A stretch of DNA of 64,000 bases, from the NCBI GenBank assembly GCA_963701675.1, contig OY969623.1, positions 3,968,001 through 4,032,000 on the forward strand, given 5' to 3'. The notes below the pieces were generated by a model. The model searched no databases and had not been told where the DNA came from. It saw only the letters and a program-made list of their open reading frames with translations. Position 1 is the stretch's first letter. The number at the start of each line of letters is the position of its first letter. Source of the DNA: G963701675 sp963701675 (GTDB taxonomy: Bacteria; Planctomycetota; Planctomycetia; Gemmatales; Gemmataceae). Position numbers and translations under genes: made by a program. Shown here in pieces: positions 45,701 to 53,687 of this stretch.

Positions 45701-45878
45701 AAAGCTTGCCGGAGAGTCGCGGCGAAAGAACTTTGCCTCCGCCGCGTCACTGCTCCAGGAATTGGAACGAGTTGGGCCGGACGTGGCGCCGAATGCCGAG
45801 GCGTGGGAACAGCTACTGCGGCACGTGCGCGATAGCCTCGGAAACGATTTCTCGCCGCGGTCCGCATTGGCCGGCTGA
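42726..45878 (+). CDS. FHA-like / coiled-coil / pseudokinase protein
   Basis: A 1050-residue protein with three parts. Residues about 20-115 look like a degenerate FHA domain (FLVGSVAGCDLRLPG, LVHNGESITQTTLADGDTIRIGPIDLVIHY), with Ser replacing the usual Arg after LVG. Residues about 124-700 are a continuous Gln/Glu/Arg-rich coiled coil. From 729 comes a type-II-secretion-ATPase-N-terminus-like segment (LGELLKANGLVEPDTLTALLVEARKQ), then a protein-kinase-like lobe. The kinase catalytic loop reads VHGHLHPSLILL (near 909) in place of HRDLKPxN, and the DFG position reads IHGLGEP, so catalysis is not expected. It is probably a structural scaffold that binds phosphoproteins. No clear membrane helix. 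Confidence 0.82.
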   Translation: MADSVPNSLSPPDESSLAALPDIQIEVRHGSARPLLYPMSDASFLVGSVAGCDLRLPGGDLPSLICLISRLPGSASIRKLVPTLSLVHNGESITQTTLADGDTIRIGPIDLVIHYTPSSASSLRDEEFAKRRQLLDAEAARLAEERRRIEELRNQYESDLVRLDRQRGQLDETHQQHEERTHDIDERSAQLEKDITQLREHARLVQQLQRRYENDAQIVNQQREELRATQAALDERNAALETQQVMTAQLRTRVERMREEAQQENQVLAEQRDRQIQVDNELRTRTHELENRQQELARQSKDFEDQSRQLAERRVAVEGSEEELRQQRDRLARDDEKLIVQATQLEAQRAEQVQRALALDQQVAACAQSQEVLSSERQKLAEREAAIAKVEAARDALQEQLRLRDQDLAERLRVLTESESRHAEAVSQLEGRRRDLEQVHEQADTRHANERNELQKRAVELQDREAALSRQDADLQSQFERLKHQGRVLGAARKLFYEEQQNLEKMSAAANEDAARHQEEWESFRSSARDLGQQLRQLQDQAHASITQFEHAREQLRTHLTEVHEYARRAHDEVDTLRSEVEKDAELNRQQAAVLRRSRDEDRLAVASFRQHLIEWQSKVSDMRRTLNESEARLGEREVEMNAVSARLVRQSEDLQVQQREVSERRDVMERHLTDMQEWYRSKLRDLCEQFSDDAAPARITRFANDEEENEGEPAILSLTTAIDSGDRQLGELLKANGLVEPDTLTALLVEARKQRRSLRQVLLSNGTVTLYQLAVIEAGNLDKLVLGPVRILDRLYANAKEVVYRVYDPRRRTGDGLAILRHLAETEMEHAVHPDEFRQRFGAAAGVQHEHVTATLEVLEVSGRPAALQEHVMGLPASDWPNIFAVPGVVFRLLNQAALGLQAVHEAGLVHGHLHPSLILLLPDGRLKIHGLGEPPWLATTEKSDSESDDDVTPRDDLIALGRMASAWTNASEASAPQAKARPSRLNAVIQKLAGESRRKNFASAASLLQELERVGPDVAPNAEAWEQLLRHVRDSLGNDFSPRSALAG

Positions 45879-47221
45879 TCATCCGCGAAAGACCCACTGA
45901 AACATTTGGGCCAGTTTCGCGCCTTTGCCTTGCATGAGGATGCCGACCCGGAAGATTCGCGCCGCAGCCCAGACACACGCGATGGTGAGCGCGAGCACGA
46001 TAACAGCGGCCAGGAGCGGCTGCCATGTCGGGGGTCCGGGTGGAATCGCCAATCGGGCCATCATGAGCATGGGTGAGGCCGTTGGGAAAAACGACATGCC
46101 GACGACCAGTGGATGATTCGGGTCTTCGAGAGCGCTGCCGAGAATAAACATCGGAATGCACGCGAGCAACATGACCGGCATGACGAGCGTTTGCGTCTCT
46201 TTTATCTCGGTAGCGGCGGCGCCGATCGCCAGGAAGATCGAACCGTACATGAACACGGCCAGGATTTGAAAAACGATGTACCACATTAAGGTAGACGCCG
46301 GCAGAAATTCCAGAAAGTTGTATTCTTTCGCTGCCCAGTATGCCCCTCCGAGATAGACCGCCGCCACCGTTAAGGAAACGCCCAGCAGGCCGAGCAACTT
46401 TCCCATCATCAATTGAAAAGGCGGAATGGAACCCAAGAGCACCTCGGCGATGCGCTGCATCTTTTCCTCGACGACGCCCTGCATCGCCGGCTGAGTGCTT
46501 AACATGATGATGACGAACATGAGCGCAACCAGCCCGGCCGGCACTGCGAAACGGGCAATCAGGTGAACCACGGGCGGGTCCTTGATCTCTCCGGTGGTGG
46601 GTCCCGCTCCGATAGTCCTTCTCGCCGTAGGAGAAGCACGTGTTGTTGTTCCATCCGCTTCATGATCGCCTCCTGCGACATTCTGGCGCTCAGACTCGAT
46701 GTGGCTATCAAAAGCTGGTTTTGCAACCAGTTGGGAAACTCCTCATACGTGGGATGATTCGTTTGATACCGGAAATACACACGGTCTTTCGAAGGATTGT
46801 CGAATGACAGGGGGCTGAGCACGTCGGGGCCGATCTCGACGAAGCCCCAAATTTCATCGTTCTTTGCTCGCTGCGATAGTTGCAGCCTTAGCTCATCGAT
46901 GGCTTCCGTCGTGTCCTTGTCAAGCGTCACCGATTCCAGGACGAAGGGCGCCCGCCTGGTTCTTCCGGATTCGGGATCGATTAGTTCTCTTTCATTTCTT
47001 TTTTGGGCGGCTTCCTTGAGAAGTGCGAAAAGTTTCGCGCCGGGACTTCGGTCGATAATCGCGAACTTCTTCGGCTCCGTGCTCGATTGTTTTTTCATCA
47101 ACCCTTGCACCAGCGCGCTGCCGCCCATGAGCACAGGCATCAGGAAAAGCGTGATGATGAACGATTTCGTTTTCACGGCCGCCAGGTAATCGCGGACCGC
47201 GATGACGAGCATCTTAGCCAT
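45879..47221 (-). CDS. ABC-2 family transporter permease, NatB-like (one frameshift)
   Basis: An inner-membrane permease of about 448 residues. The N-terminal part (MAKMLVIAVRDYLAAVKTKSFIITLFLMPVLMGGSALV, then a large soluble domain) and the C-terminal part (VPAGLVALMFVIIMLSTQPAMQGVVEEKMQRIAEVLLGSIPPFQLMMGKLLG, and five more helices) are read in different frames. They join near 46600, where ERDPTTGEIKDPPVVHLI is restored by adding one C to a CCC run (minus strand). This is the NatB/YhaP architecture, whose members export sodium, drugs or peptides. The ATG at 47221 overlaps the end of the ATPase gene by eight bases. Confidence 0.87.
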
Positions 47222-48128
47222 GGCTGCTTCCATTTTCCGCCGGGGCCCCGGCAATCCGCACGAATATATCGTGTAGCGACGGGTGCCCGATCTCGAAATG
47301 ATGGACGTGCCCGCGCTGGATCAACGCGGCCAAGACCGCCTGTGGCTCCGCGCCCGGCTGCAACCGGAGTTCTTGATTCTGACCGAAGTCCACGACCTTC
47401 AGCACGCCCGGCAAGTCCGTGAGCGAACCCTCGTTTCCTTCCAAGCGAATACGAATGGTATCCGCGCCGTAGCTCGCGCGAATCGATTGCAAGCTGCCGT
47501 CGAGGACTTTCTTCCCCCGATAAATCATGAAGATGGAATCGCACATCTTCTCGGCCACGTGCATGTCGTGTGTCGAAAATATCACCGTCGCGCCCTCTCG
47601 GCGAAGACTGAGTACGGCGTCGCGAAGAACATCCATGTTCACTGGATCGAGTCCGCTAAAGGGCTCATCGAGGATAATGAGGTCGGGACGCGCGACGATG
47701 GTGGCGATGAATTGCACCTTTTGAGCCATCCCCTTGGACAGGGTTTCCACTTTCTTGTCGGCCCAGGCGCTAAGGCCCATTCGATCCAACCATGCATCGA
47801 TAGCTTGCCGCGGATTGCGATCGCCTTTCAACGCGGCATAAAAGCGCAGTACATCACGCACTTTCATTTGCTTGTAAAGACCGCGCTCCTCCGGGAGATA
47901 ACCAACGCGGTCGTTGGCAGCGTTCAACGTTTCTTCCCCCAAGACACGAATGGAGCCCGTGTCGGGGTGCAAGATGTGCATGATCATGCGCAACGTCGTT
48001 GTCTTGCCTGAGCCGTTGGGACCGATGAAGCCGTAGATGGCGCCCGCCGGAACCTGAAGACTGAGATCGTTGACGGCGACGTGTTGCCCGAAAGTCTTGG
48101 TAACATGTTCTATTTCAACCGCATGCAT
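47214..48128 (-). CDS. ABC transporter ATP-binding protein, NatA-like
   Basis: A 304-residue ATPase beginning MHAVEIEHVTKTFGQHVAVNDL. Walker A is GPNGSGKTT, the Q-loop region reads VGYLPEERGLYKQMKV (typical of the NatA/YhaQ group), the signature is LSKGMAQKV, Walker B is LIILDEPFSGLDP, and the switch His is in STHDM. A C-terminal domain of about 80 residues follows. It energises the permease encoded directly after it. The frame is open upstream to 48275, but the ATG at 48128 gives the normal family start. The subtilisin-like gene is 85 bases upstream on the same strand, so a protease plus exporter group is possible. Confidence 0.92.
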   Translation of the reverse strand: MHAVEIEHVTKTFGQHVAVNDLSLQVPAGAIYGFIGPNGSGKTTTLRMIMHILHPDTGSIRVLGEETLNAANDRVGYLPEERGLYKQMKVRDVLRFYAALKGDRNPRQAIDAWLDRMGLSAWADKKVETLSKGMAQKVQFIATIVARPDLIILDEPFSGLDPVNMDVLRDAVLSLRREGATVIFSTHDMHVAEKMCDSIFMIYRGKKVLDGSLQSIRASYGADTIRIRLEGNEGSLTDLPGVLKVVDFGQNQELRLQPGAEPQAVLAALIQRGHVHHFEIGHPSLHDIFVRIAGAPAENGSSHG

Positions 48129-48213
48129 CAATATTTCAACCTTCACCTTGAATGGCTCGTACTTCAACCAACTTACCGGAAGCAACGCGCGTCGGCGATC
48201 ATGAAACATAGGA

Positions 48214-49023
48214 CTACGGATCAGGCTTGGATCGCGAGCGCTGGAAGAGCCAGTAAAGCACTGTCTTGATCTCAAACGGTTTCATGGTCGGTCTCAACGA
48301 AAGTATCCGTGCGGCCACGCCGGCGAGATGGGGGGCTGCCCAACTCGTCGCCGGCTCGGTCGCGAAGGGGCCAAGATAACCTCGGCTGTGGGCTTGAAAC
48401 TCAATTTGATCCTTCAGTTCGTATGCAAACTGAAGCGGATCTTCAAAGAGACCTTTGTCGACGGATATCAAGGGCGGCGCGAATGCGGACGGATAACTGC
48501 GTGTCAGGGGATGATCGTTATGAGCGGCGGCGAAGACCAGGACGTCTTTGTAATACGCGTCTTCAATCGCCCGCTGAAACTGCTGACGCCGATGCGCCTG
48601 CTGCAACTTATACTCAGGGACGCCAAGCGATAGATTGACAATCTTGCATTTCCAAACGTCGACTGCCCAGCGCAACGCATGAATGACAACTTCGACCTCG
48701 CAACTTCCGCGCGGACCAAAAACATCGGCCGAGTAGAGTCGAGCCCGCGGCGCCAACGTCAATATGATGTCGGCCACCGTCGTGCCGTGCGGGGTGCTTT
48801 GCCGGCCGAGGTAGGGCAACGGTTCGCTGCGATCGGGTGAGAAAATTCCACCTTCAATCGGATGCAAGTCCTGACCTTTATCTTTGAATTTCGCTTCGAG
48901 CAGTCCGCGTTCTATTCCGCTGTCGATGACGGCGATCGAAATCCCTTCGCCGGTCGCGCGCGGATCGCGAAGCAATCGCTGCGGGCTAAGCAAAGTGAAG
49001 ATGTCGTCAAAGACGTCGGTCAT
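48214..49023 (-). CDS. Subtilisin-like (S8) serine protease, no signal peptide
   Basis: A 269-residue S8 peptidase with a complete triad: Asp in IAVIDSGIERG (near 34), His in STPHGTTVADI (near 79) and Ser in ATSWAAPHLAGVAA (near 230; Trp replaces the usual Met after Ser). VNLSLGVPE and the oxyanion Asn in FAAAHNDHPL also fit. There is no signal peptide or propeptide, and the size is minimal, so it is likely cytoplasmic. Its start overlaps the stop of the response-regulator gene by ATGA, tying it to that signal. A substrate cannot be deduced. Confidence 0.9.
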   Translation of the reverse strand: MTDVFDDIFTLLSPQRLLRDPRATGEGISIAVIDSGIERGLLEAKFKDKGQDLHPIEGGIFSPDRSEPLPYLGRQSTPHGTTVADIILTLAPRARLYSADVFGPRGSCEVEVVIHALRWAVDVWKCKIVNLSLGVPEYKLQQAHRRQQFQRAIEDAYYKDVLVFAAAHNDHPLTRSYPSAFAPPLISVDKGLFEDPLQFAYELKDQIEFQAHSRGYLGPFATEPATSWAAPHLAGVAARILSLRPTMKPFEIKTVLYWLFQRSRSKPDP

Positions 49024-50291
49024 GAGGCCGTGGTTCCGTCGAGAAGTTTCCGCAGACTCTCCACGAGGTGGGTGCAGTGTTGTACGGCGGCCGGACCATG
49101 GCGCACGGAAAGCACTCGAATGGCCTCGATGAGCCGTAACGACTCGTCGGCGTCGTCTCGGCTGCTGCCTGCCGCACGCAAGCCATCACGCAATTGATCC
49201 ATGACGGATGGCGGCGGCGGTGCTTCACGTCGTTGGGCGGCAGTTCCCTTGAGTGATTCGGATACGGTGTCGGTGGCCTCGAGCGCAGCGGCGATGGCGT
49301 CGAACAATATCTGGTGACTTTGCCGCTCGGCCAAGGCGTGACGCAACAACTCGGCGCCAAACTCGGCGGCCGTCGCGGCAAGTCGGGTGTCGGCCTCCGT
49401 GAACCCTTCCGGTACGATGCCGCCTTTTTCGCTCTTTTTGTCAAAAAGTTCCACCACTACCTGCACGCCAGGAGCAACCAACAAGGGCACCGCAAGCACC
49501 GAGTGCCGACCGGCCTCAAACGGTTGCAGTTCGGTATCGCCGACATGGGTGCCGCCCAAGCGCGTCGTCGCGGACGGCCGTTCGATACTTGCGGCCGCGC
49601 CGGCCAGCGATCGCGCAAACGGCACTAACGCGGCGTCGAACGCGTTGCCTTCGACATCGTAAGAACGAAGAATTTCCGGCGGTTCGCGATGTTCGTCATA
49701 GCTCCGAGTCAAGAGCACGCCGTCGGACGCTCCGGTGCTGCGTTTCAGAAATCGCATCAATCCGCGCACGGCTTCCGGCAACGGCACCGGATCGCTGAGT
49801 GCGGCGGCGGACCTGACCAAGGGCACCACTTTGTCCACAGCTTCGCGAAAGGCGACGAGTCGCTGGTGTAATTGCCGTTCGCGCTTGGCAGGACGAATAC
49901 GTTCGAGTTGACGGCGAACCGTTTTCAGAAATGAATCGCGGTCGAGGTCATGATTCTTGTCGAGGTAATCCCGTACTCCCATTCGCATGGCATCAAGCGG
50001 CGTAGCTTGATGCGCGTAACCGGTAACGAGGATGGCCACCACGTCCGGGTTGAAGACGTACAAATCTTCCAGAAGATGCAGGCCATCATTGCCGGCGCCC
50101 AAGTTCCAATCGAGGATGGCCAAATCGATCGTGTGCCGGTTCGCCTGTACCAGGGCGGCTTCGGCGTCGGCGACGCTCAAGATCGTGCAACCGAGGTTGG
50201 CGCTCTCGAGCCATTCCTGAAAGGTTTTTCGGACAGGTTGTTCATCGTCGACGATAAGAATCGTTTCGGGCGCGTCTTCGATTACCGGCAT
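49020..50291 (-). CDS. Response regulator with GAF-like C-terminal region
   Basis: A 423-residue protein. Residues 8-130 form a receiver domain (ILIVDDEQ, phosphoacceptor Asp in LAILDWNLG near 58, ILVTGYAHQ, DYLDKNHD with the conserved Lys). A helical linker follows, then a region at about 165-340 that reads like a GAF domain (GLMRFLKRSTGASDGVLLTRSY, HSVLAVPLLVAPGVQVVVELFDKK), then a helical tail. There is no DNA-binding or enzymatic output domain, so the output is probably protein-protein. The overlapping subtilisin-like protease is the obvious candidate partner. No histidine kinase is adjacent. Confidence 0.87.
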   Translation of the reverse strand: MPVIEDAPETILIVDDEQPVRKTFQEWLESANLGCTILSVADAEAALVQANRHTIDLAILDWNLGAGNDGLHLLEDLYVFNPDVVAILVTGYAHQATPLDAMRMGVRDYLDKNHDLDRDSFLKTVRRQLERIRPAKRERQLHQRLVAFREAVDKVVPLVRSAAALSDPVPLPEAVRGLMRFLKRSTGASDGVLLTRSYDEHREPPEILRSYDVEGNAFDAALVPFARSLAGAAASIERPSATTRLGGTHVGDTELQPFEAGRHSVLAVPLLVAPGVQVVVELFDKKSEKGGIVPEGFTEADTRLAATAAEFGAELLRHALAERQSHQILFDAIAAALEATDTVSESLKGTAAQRREAPPPPSVMDQLRDGLRAAGSSRDDADESLRLIEAIRVLSVRHGPAAVQHCTHLVESLRKLLDGTTAS

Positions 50292-50450
50292 GTGGTGGTT
50301 TCCGATGTGCTTCTTCCCCTCAAGTTCTTATAGCAGGGGGCAGAACCGGCTACTAGAGAGGCAGTAGACGGCGCACGCCGACCGCCGAATCCTGTCCATG
50401 CTTTGAGCGGGCGGATTGTCTTATGGCACGTGCGATTTGCTGAGTGTTGA

Positions 50451-50654
50451 CTAGACGGTTGGAGTAGTAAGACGCGCTTTGCGGATGGCGCTCTGCTTGC
50501 GAAGTTTGGCTCGACGCCTTACTTCACATGGCTTCTCATAGTGTTTTCGTTTGCGGAGTTCCTTTTGCAGGCCGCTCCGTTCTAAGAGTTTCTTGAACCG
50601 ACGAAGGGCCGAACCGATAGGCTCACGATCGTGGACGCGCATCCGCAGAGGCAT
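50451..50654 (-). CDS. rpsU: Small ribosomal subunit protein bS21
   Basis: A 67-residue basic protein: MPLRMRVHDREPIGSALRRFKKLLERSGLQKELRKRKHYEKPCEVRRRAKLRKQSAIRKARL. The ALRRFKK and R-x-x-x-YEKP-x-x-x-RRRAK signatures identify bS21, which sits near the mRNA exit and anti-Shine-Dalgarno region of the 30S subunit. GGGAG five bases before the ATG at 50654 marks the start; an in-frame ATG 15 codons upstream is unlikely. It is divergent from the binding-protein gene and upstream of the response-regulator gene on the same strand with a 159-base gap. Confidence 0.95.
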   Translation of the reverse strand: MPLRMRVHDREPIGSALRRFKKLLERSGLQKELRKRKHYEKPCEVRRRAKLRKQSAIRKARLTTPTV

Positions 50655-50908
50655 AGTCACTCCCAAACAATGTGATTTACCAAGACGCCGGCATTTCAAG
50701 GGACAATATCGCCACCGGGGCGAAACGATAGCAGCAGGGATTGTAGCGTCAATCGTGCACCGGGGGTAGGGCGCTTCGCCATTTTGGGCCCCGGCGACTC
50801 CCGCCGCAAACGTGGTGACGCTACCTTCTCTTCGTTCACTTCGTCATTCCCATAACCGCACCGCCAACGAAATTGGCGCGGCCTGTTCGCTGCCGTTATA
50901 ATCCAATC

Positions 50909-53435
50909 ATGAATCCGTTCCGAGCGGCCTTTGTCTCCTGTCTTCTGTTCGGCCTGGTGAGCGTTGCGGCGCACACCGGCGAAGAAAACGCCCGTCGAAG
51001 AAGAAGAACCCGTAAAGCAAGGGCAGAAGAAACCGCCGCCCGTCGAACCGGACTCTGCTTCGACGAGCGATCTGCTCTTGGAAGCAGTCCGGGCCAACAA
51101 CCCCGACGTCAAAGAGTTTTTCCGCCGACTGGCGGTTCCGCATGATCTCTTCACGCTGAACGATGGACGGAAGCTCAAGGCGGCGCCCGTGCCGTACTAT
51201 CTCGGCGCGGGATCGACCTTCGTCGGGCAACTCACGCTGAAGCCTTTCGACGATGAATGGAAAGCGGGAGAGCCCATCAAAGTGCAGAGACGCGACATGA
51301 AGTCCGTCATTCACTACGAAGAAAACGCGCTAGCCGAAGGCGACTCATTTCTGAACGACGCCGTACGGAACCTGACTCCGGTCGATCGCCTGGATGCTGT
51401 GGAGAAAGTCCTGGCCTCCGCTCTGCGCTTTCATCGGCCGGCGCCGGATCGCGTCGCACGGGAAGGGGCGGCGTGGAAAGACATCGAAACTCGGCTGCAG
51501 GATAAGCTGCTGGCCGTGCGCGTCGATCGGCTTCAGGCGATGTCGGTATCCGGTAATTGGGAGGACACGTTCGCTTGGGGCGATCGTCTCACACGAATCT
51601 ATGGCGATGCTAAAGTCCACCAACGGATCGCCCAAGAACTCGCCAAGTTGATCGAACCATCGCTGAAGCAAGAGCGATACGAATTGGTGCGGCGGCAAAT
51701 CCGGGCACTGGAACGATTTCCCCAAAGCGCGGCGGCCATTCAACCCATCGCCGCGAAGTTACGTAATCAAGCGTCGGATTTGCTGAACCAGGCCAAGAAC
51801 GAAAAGGACCGGAACAATGCCGCGAAGGCCAATGAACTCGTCAACAAGGCCGATCAACTTTGGCCGCAGTTGGAAGGACTCCGCGATTTCCGCTGGAAGT
51901 TGAACAAAGATCGGCCGACGCTGGGCGTCGGCGTGCGAGAACTACCGGAGTATTTCAGCCCAGCCACGGCCGTCATCGACTCGGAAAAACAAGCGGTGGA
52001 ATTGATCTTTGAAAGCCTCGTTGAAGCCCATGATTCCATCGGCGGACAAAGTTACGAACCCGCGCTTGCCGTTGAACTCCCGAGACTGAACGCTCGTGGC
52101 CGGGAATTTCGGATCGACCGCGATGCCCATTGGTCGACGGGCGAGCGTGTCACGGCGGATGACGTGCGCGGCACGGTGCAACTATTCGGCCGGGCGCAGA
52201 CGGCGGGCCACGGCTCACTGTGGAGCGACATGATCGAGCCGCCTTCTGCGGGCCGGGACCCGTTAGCCGTGACGTTGGACTTGCGGCAGGGATATGTCGA
52301 CCCACTCTCTCTAATGACGTTCAAGATTCTGCCCTCGTCCGCCAATTTGGATCGGAGTAGTGACCCAAAGTTTGCGAAAAACCCGGTAGGCAGTGGGCCG
52401 TATCAAGTGGCCGATGCGGCCCGGCTGCAGGCGGAGCAAGGTTCCGTCGTGTTCATTGCTAGCCCGAGCTACCATCGGACGCGCAAGCCCGCCATGCCGT
52501 TCATCCACGAGATTAGGTTCTATCAGACGCGGGATGCCGTGGCCGACTTTGCTCATGGTCGGCTGCATCTGTTTCTCGATGTTTCCGCAAAACAAGCGGC
52601 GGAACTTCAGCGCGGCGAGAATGGCCTAATCGGGACGGTGACCGTGCAGACCATGCGCAACCGCCGGGTTAACTTCCTGGCAGTCAACCACCGGCGTCAG
52701 CCGCTGCAAAACACGGCGCTTCGCAAGGCGATTGCTCATTCCATCAACCGGTCATTGATTCTGCAAGAGTGTTTTCGCGGCGAATCCAAGGCAGGCGGCG
52801 AACTTCCCCATCGCCCGCTCAATGGCCCCTACCCGCCCGATTCCTGGGCTTGTGATCCAAGCGTTCCCGCCGATCCGTGGAACGCCGCCCTAGCGAGCAA
52901 AGAAGCCGAGGGCGTTCGGCAATCGCTGCGAAAAGTCCGGCTGACACTGAAATACCCCGACGGCGATGAGGCGGTGAAGGACGCTTGCACTCGAATCCGA
53001 GATCAGGTCCAAAGTGCGACCGGTTTTGAGATCGTGCTCGTTCCTCGAACTCGTCGGGAACTCCACAAAGATGTCGAATTGGAACACGATTATGATCTGG
53101 CATATTACTCTTACGATTACCCGAGCGAGGCCTATTGCCTTTGGCCGTTGTTCAATCCGGATAGCCGTGCCCGGGAACGTGGCGGCAGCAATTTTCTGGG
53201 CTATCACAACGACGGCAGCATGGAAAGCTGGTTCCATCGCGCACTCGGCCATCGAGAGTTCGCCAAAGTTCGGGAGTGCACGCACAAGATACACGCCGAA
53301 ATGTGGGCCAAGATGCCGTTGATTCCCCTATGGCAGCTCGACACGGTTGTCGCCGTGCATAAGGACCTGACACCGGTCCGAATGGACCCGCTCCTCATTT
53401 TCACGGACGTCGAGCGCTGGAAGCTCGGAAGATGA
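50909..53435 (+). CDS. ABC transporter substrate-binding protein, family 5 (oligopeptide type), one early frameshift
   Basis: The signal peptide MNPFRAAFVSCLLFGLVSVAAH is read from the ATG at 50909, while the mature protein (RTPAKKTPVEEEEPVKQGQKK onward) is in another frame; removing one base near 50969 joins them. The N-terminal 300 or so residues are a helical extension. The SBP_bac_5 domain follows: IFESLVEAHDS, FRIDRDAHWSTGERVTADDVRGTV, KNPVGSGPYQVADA, VNFLAVNHRRQPLQNTALRKAIAHSINR and DYDLAYYSYDYPSEAYCLW. Such proteins bind peptides, nickel or sugars for import. No permease genes are adjacent, and the long extension is unusual, so the role may not be simple uptake. Confidence 0.85.
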
Positions 53436-53687
53436 AGCCAGATGCCGAACAGGTCCATGCCGTATCGACGTAGTAACAATAGTCTTACCAACAAATCCGA
53501 CTGTACCGTGTTAAGCGACTGGACAGTTGAAGTGAGTTAACCACAAGGGACGTTACGGATCAGGCGAAGGGGGACGATTGACACGGTTATTCGCCTCATG
53601 TTACTGTGGACAGAGTAGTTGGGACTAGCGTGTCCACCGTTCAAGTCCGCCTGGAGCATGTCCGTCCTCTTTCGGGGGTCGTTTCGT

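Noticed and set aside
53578..53606. A sigma-70 promoter upstream of pilM
   Set aside because: TTGACA is perfect, but no acceptable -10 box lies at 16-18 bases, so I mention it in the pilM entry and do not call it.
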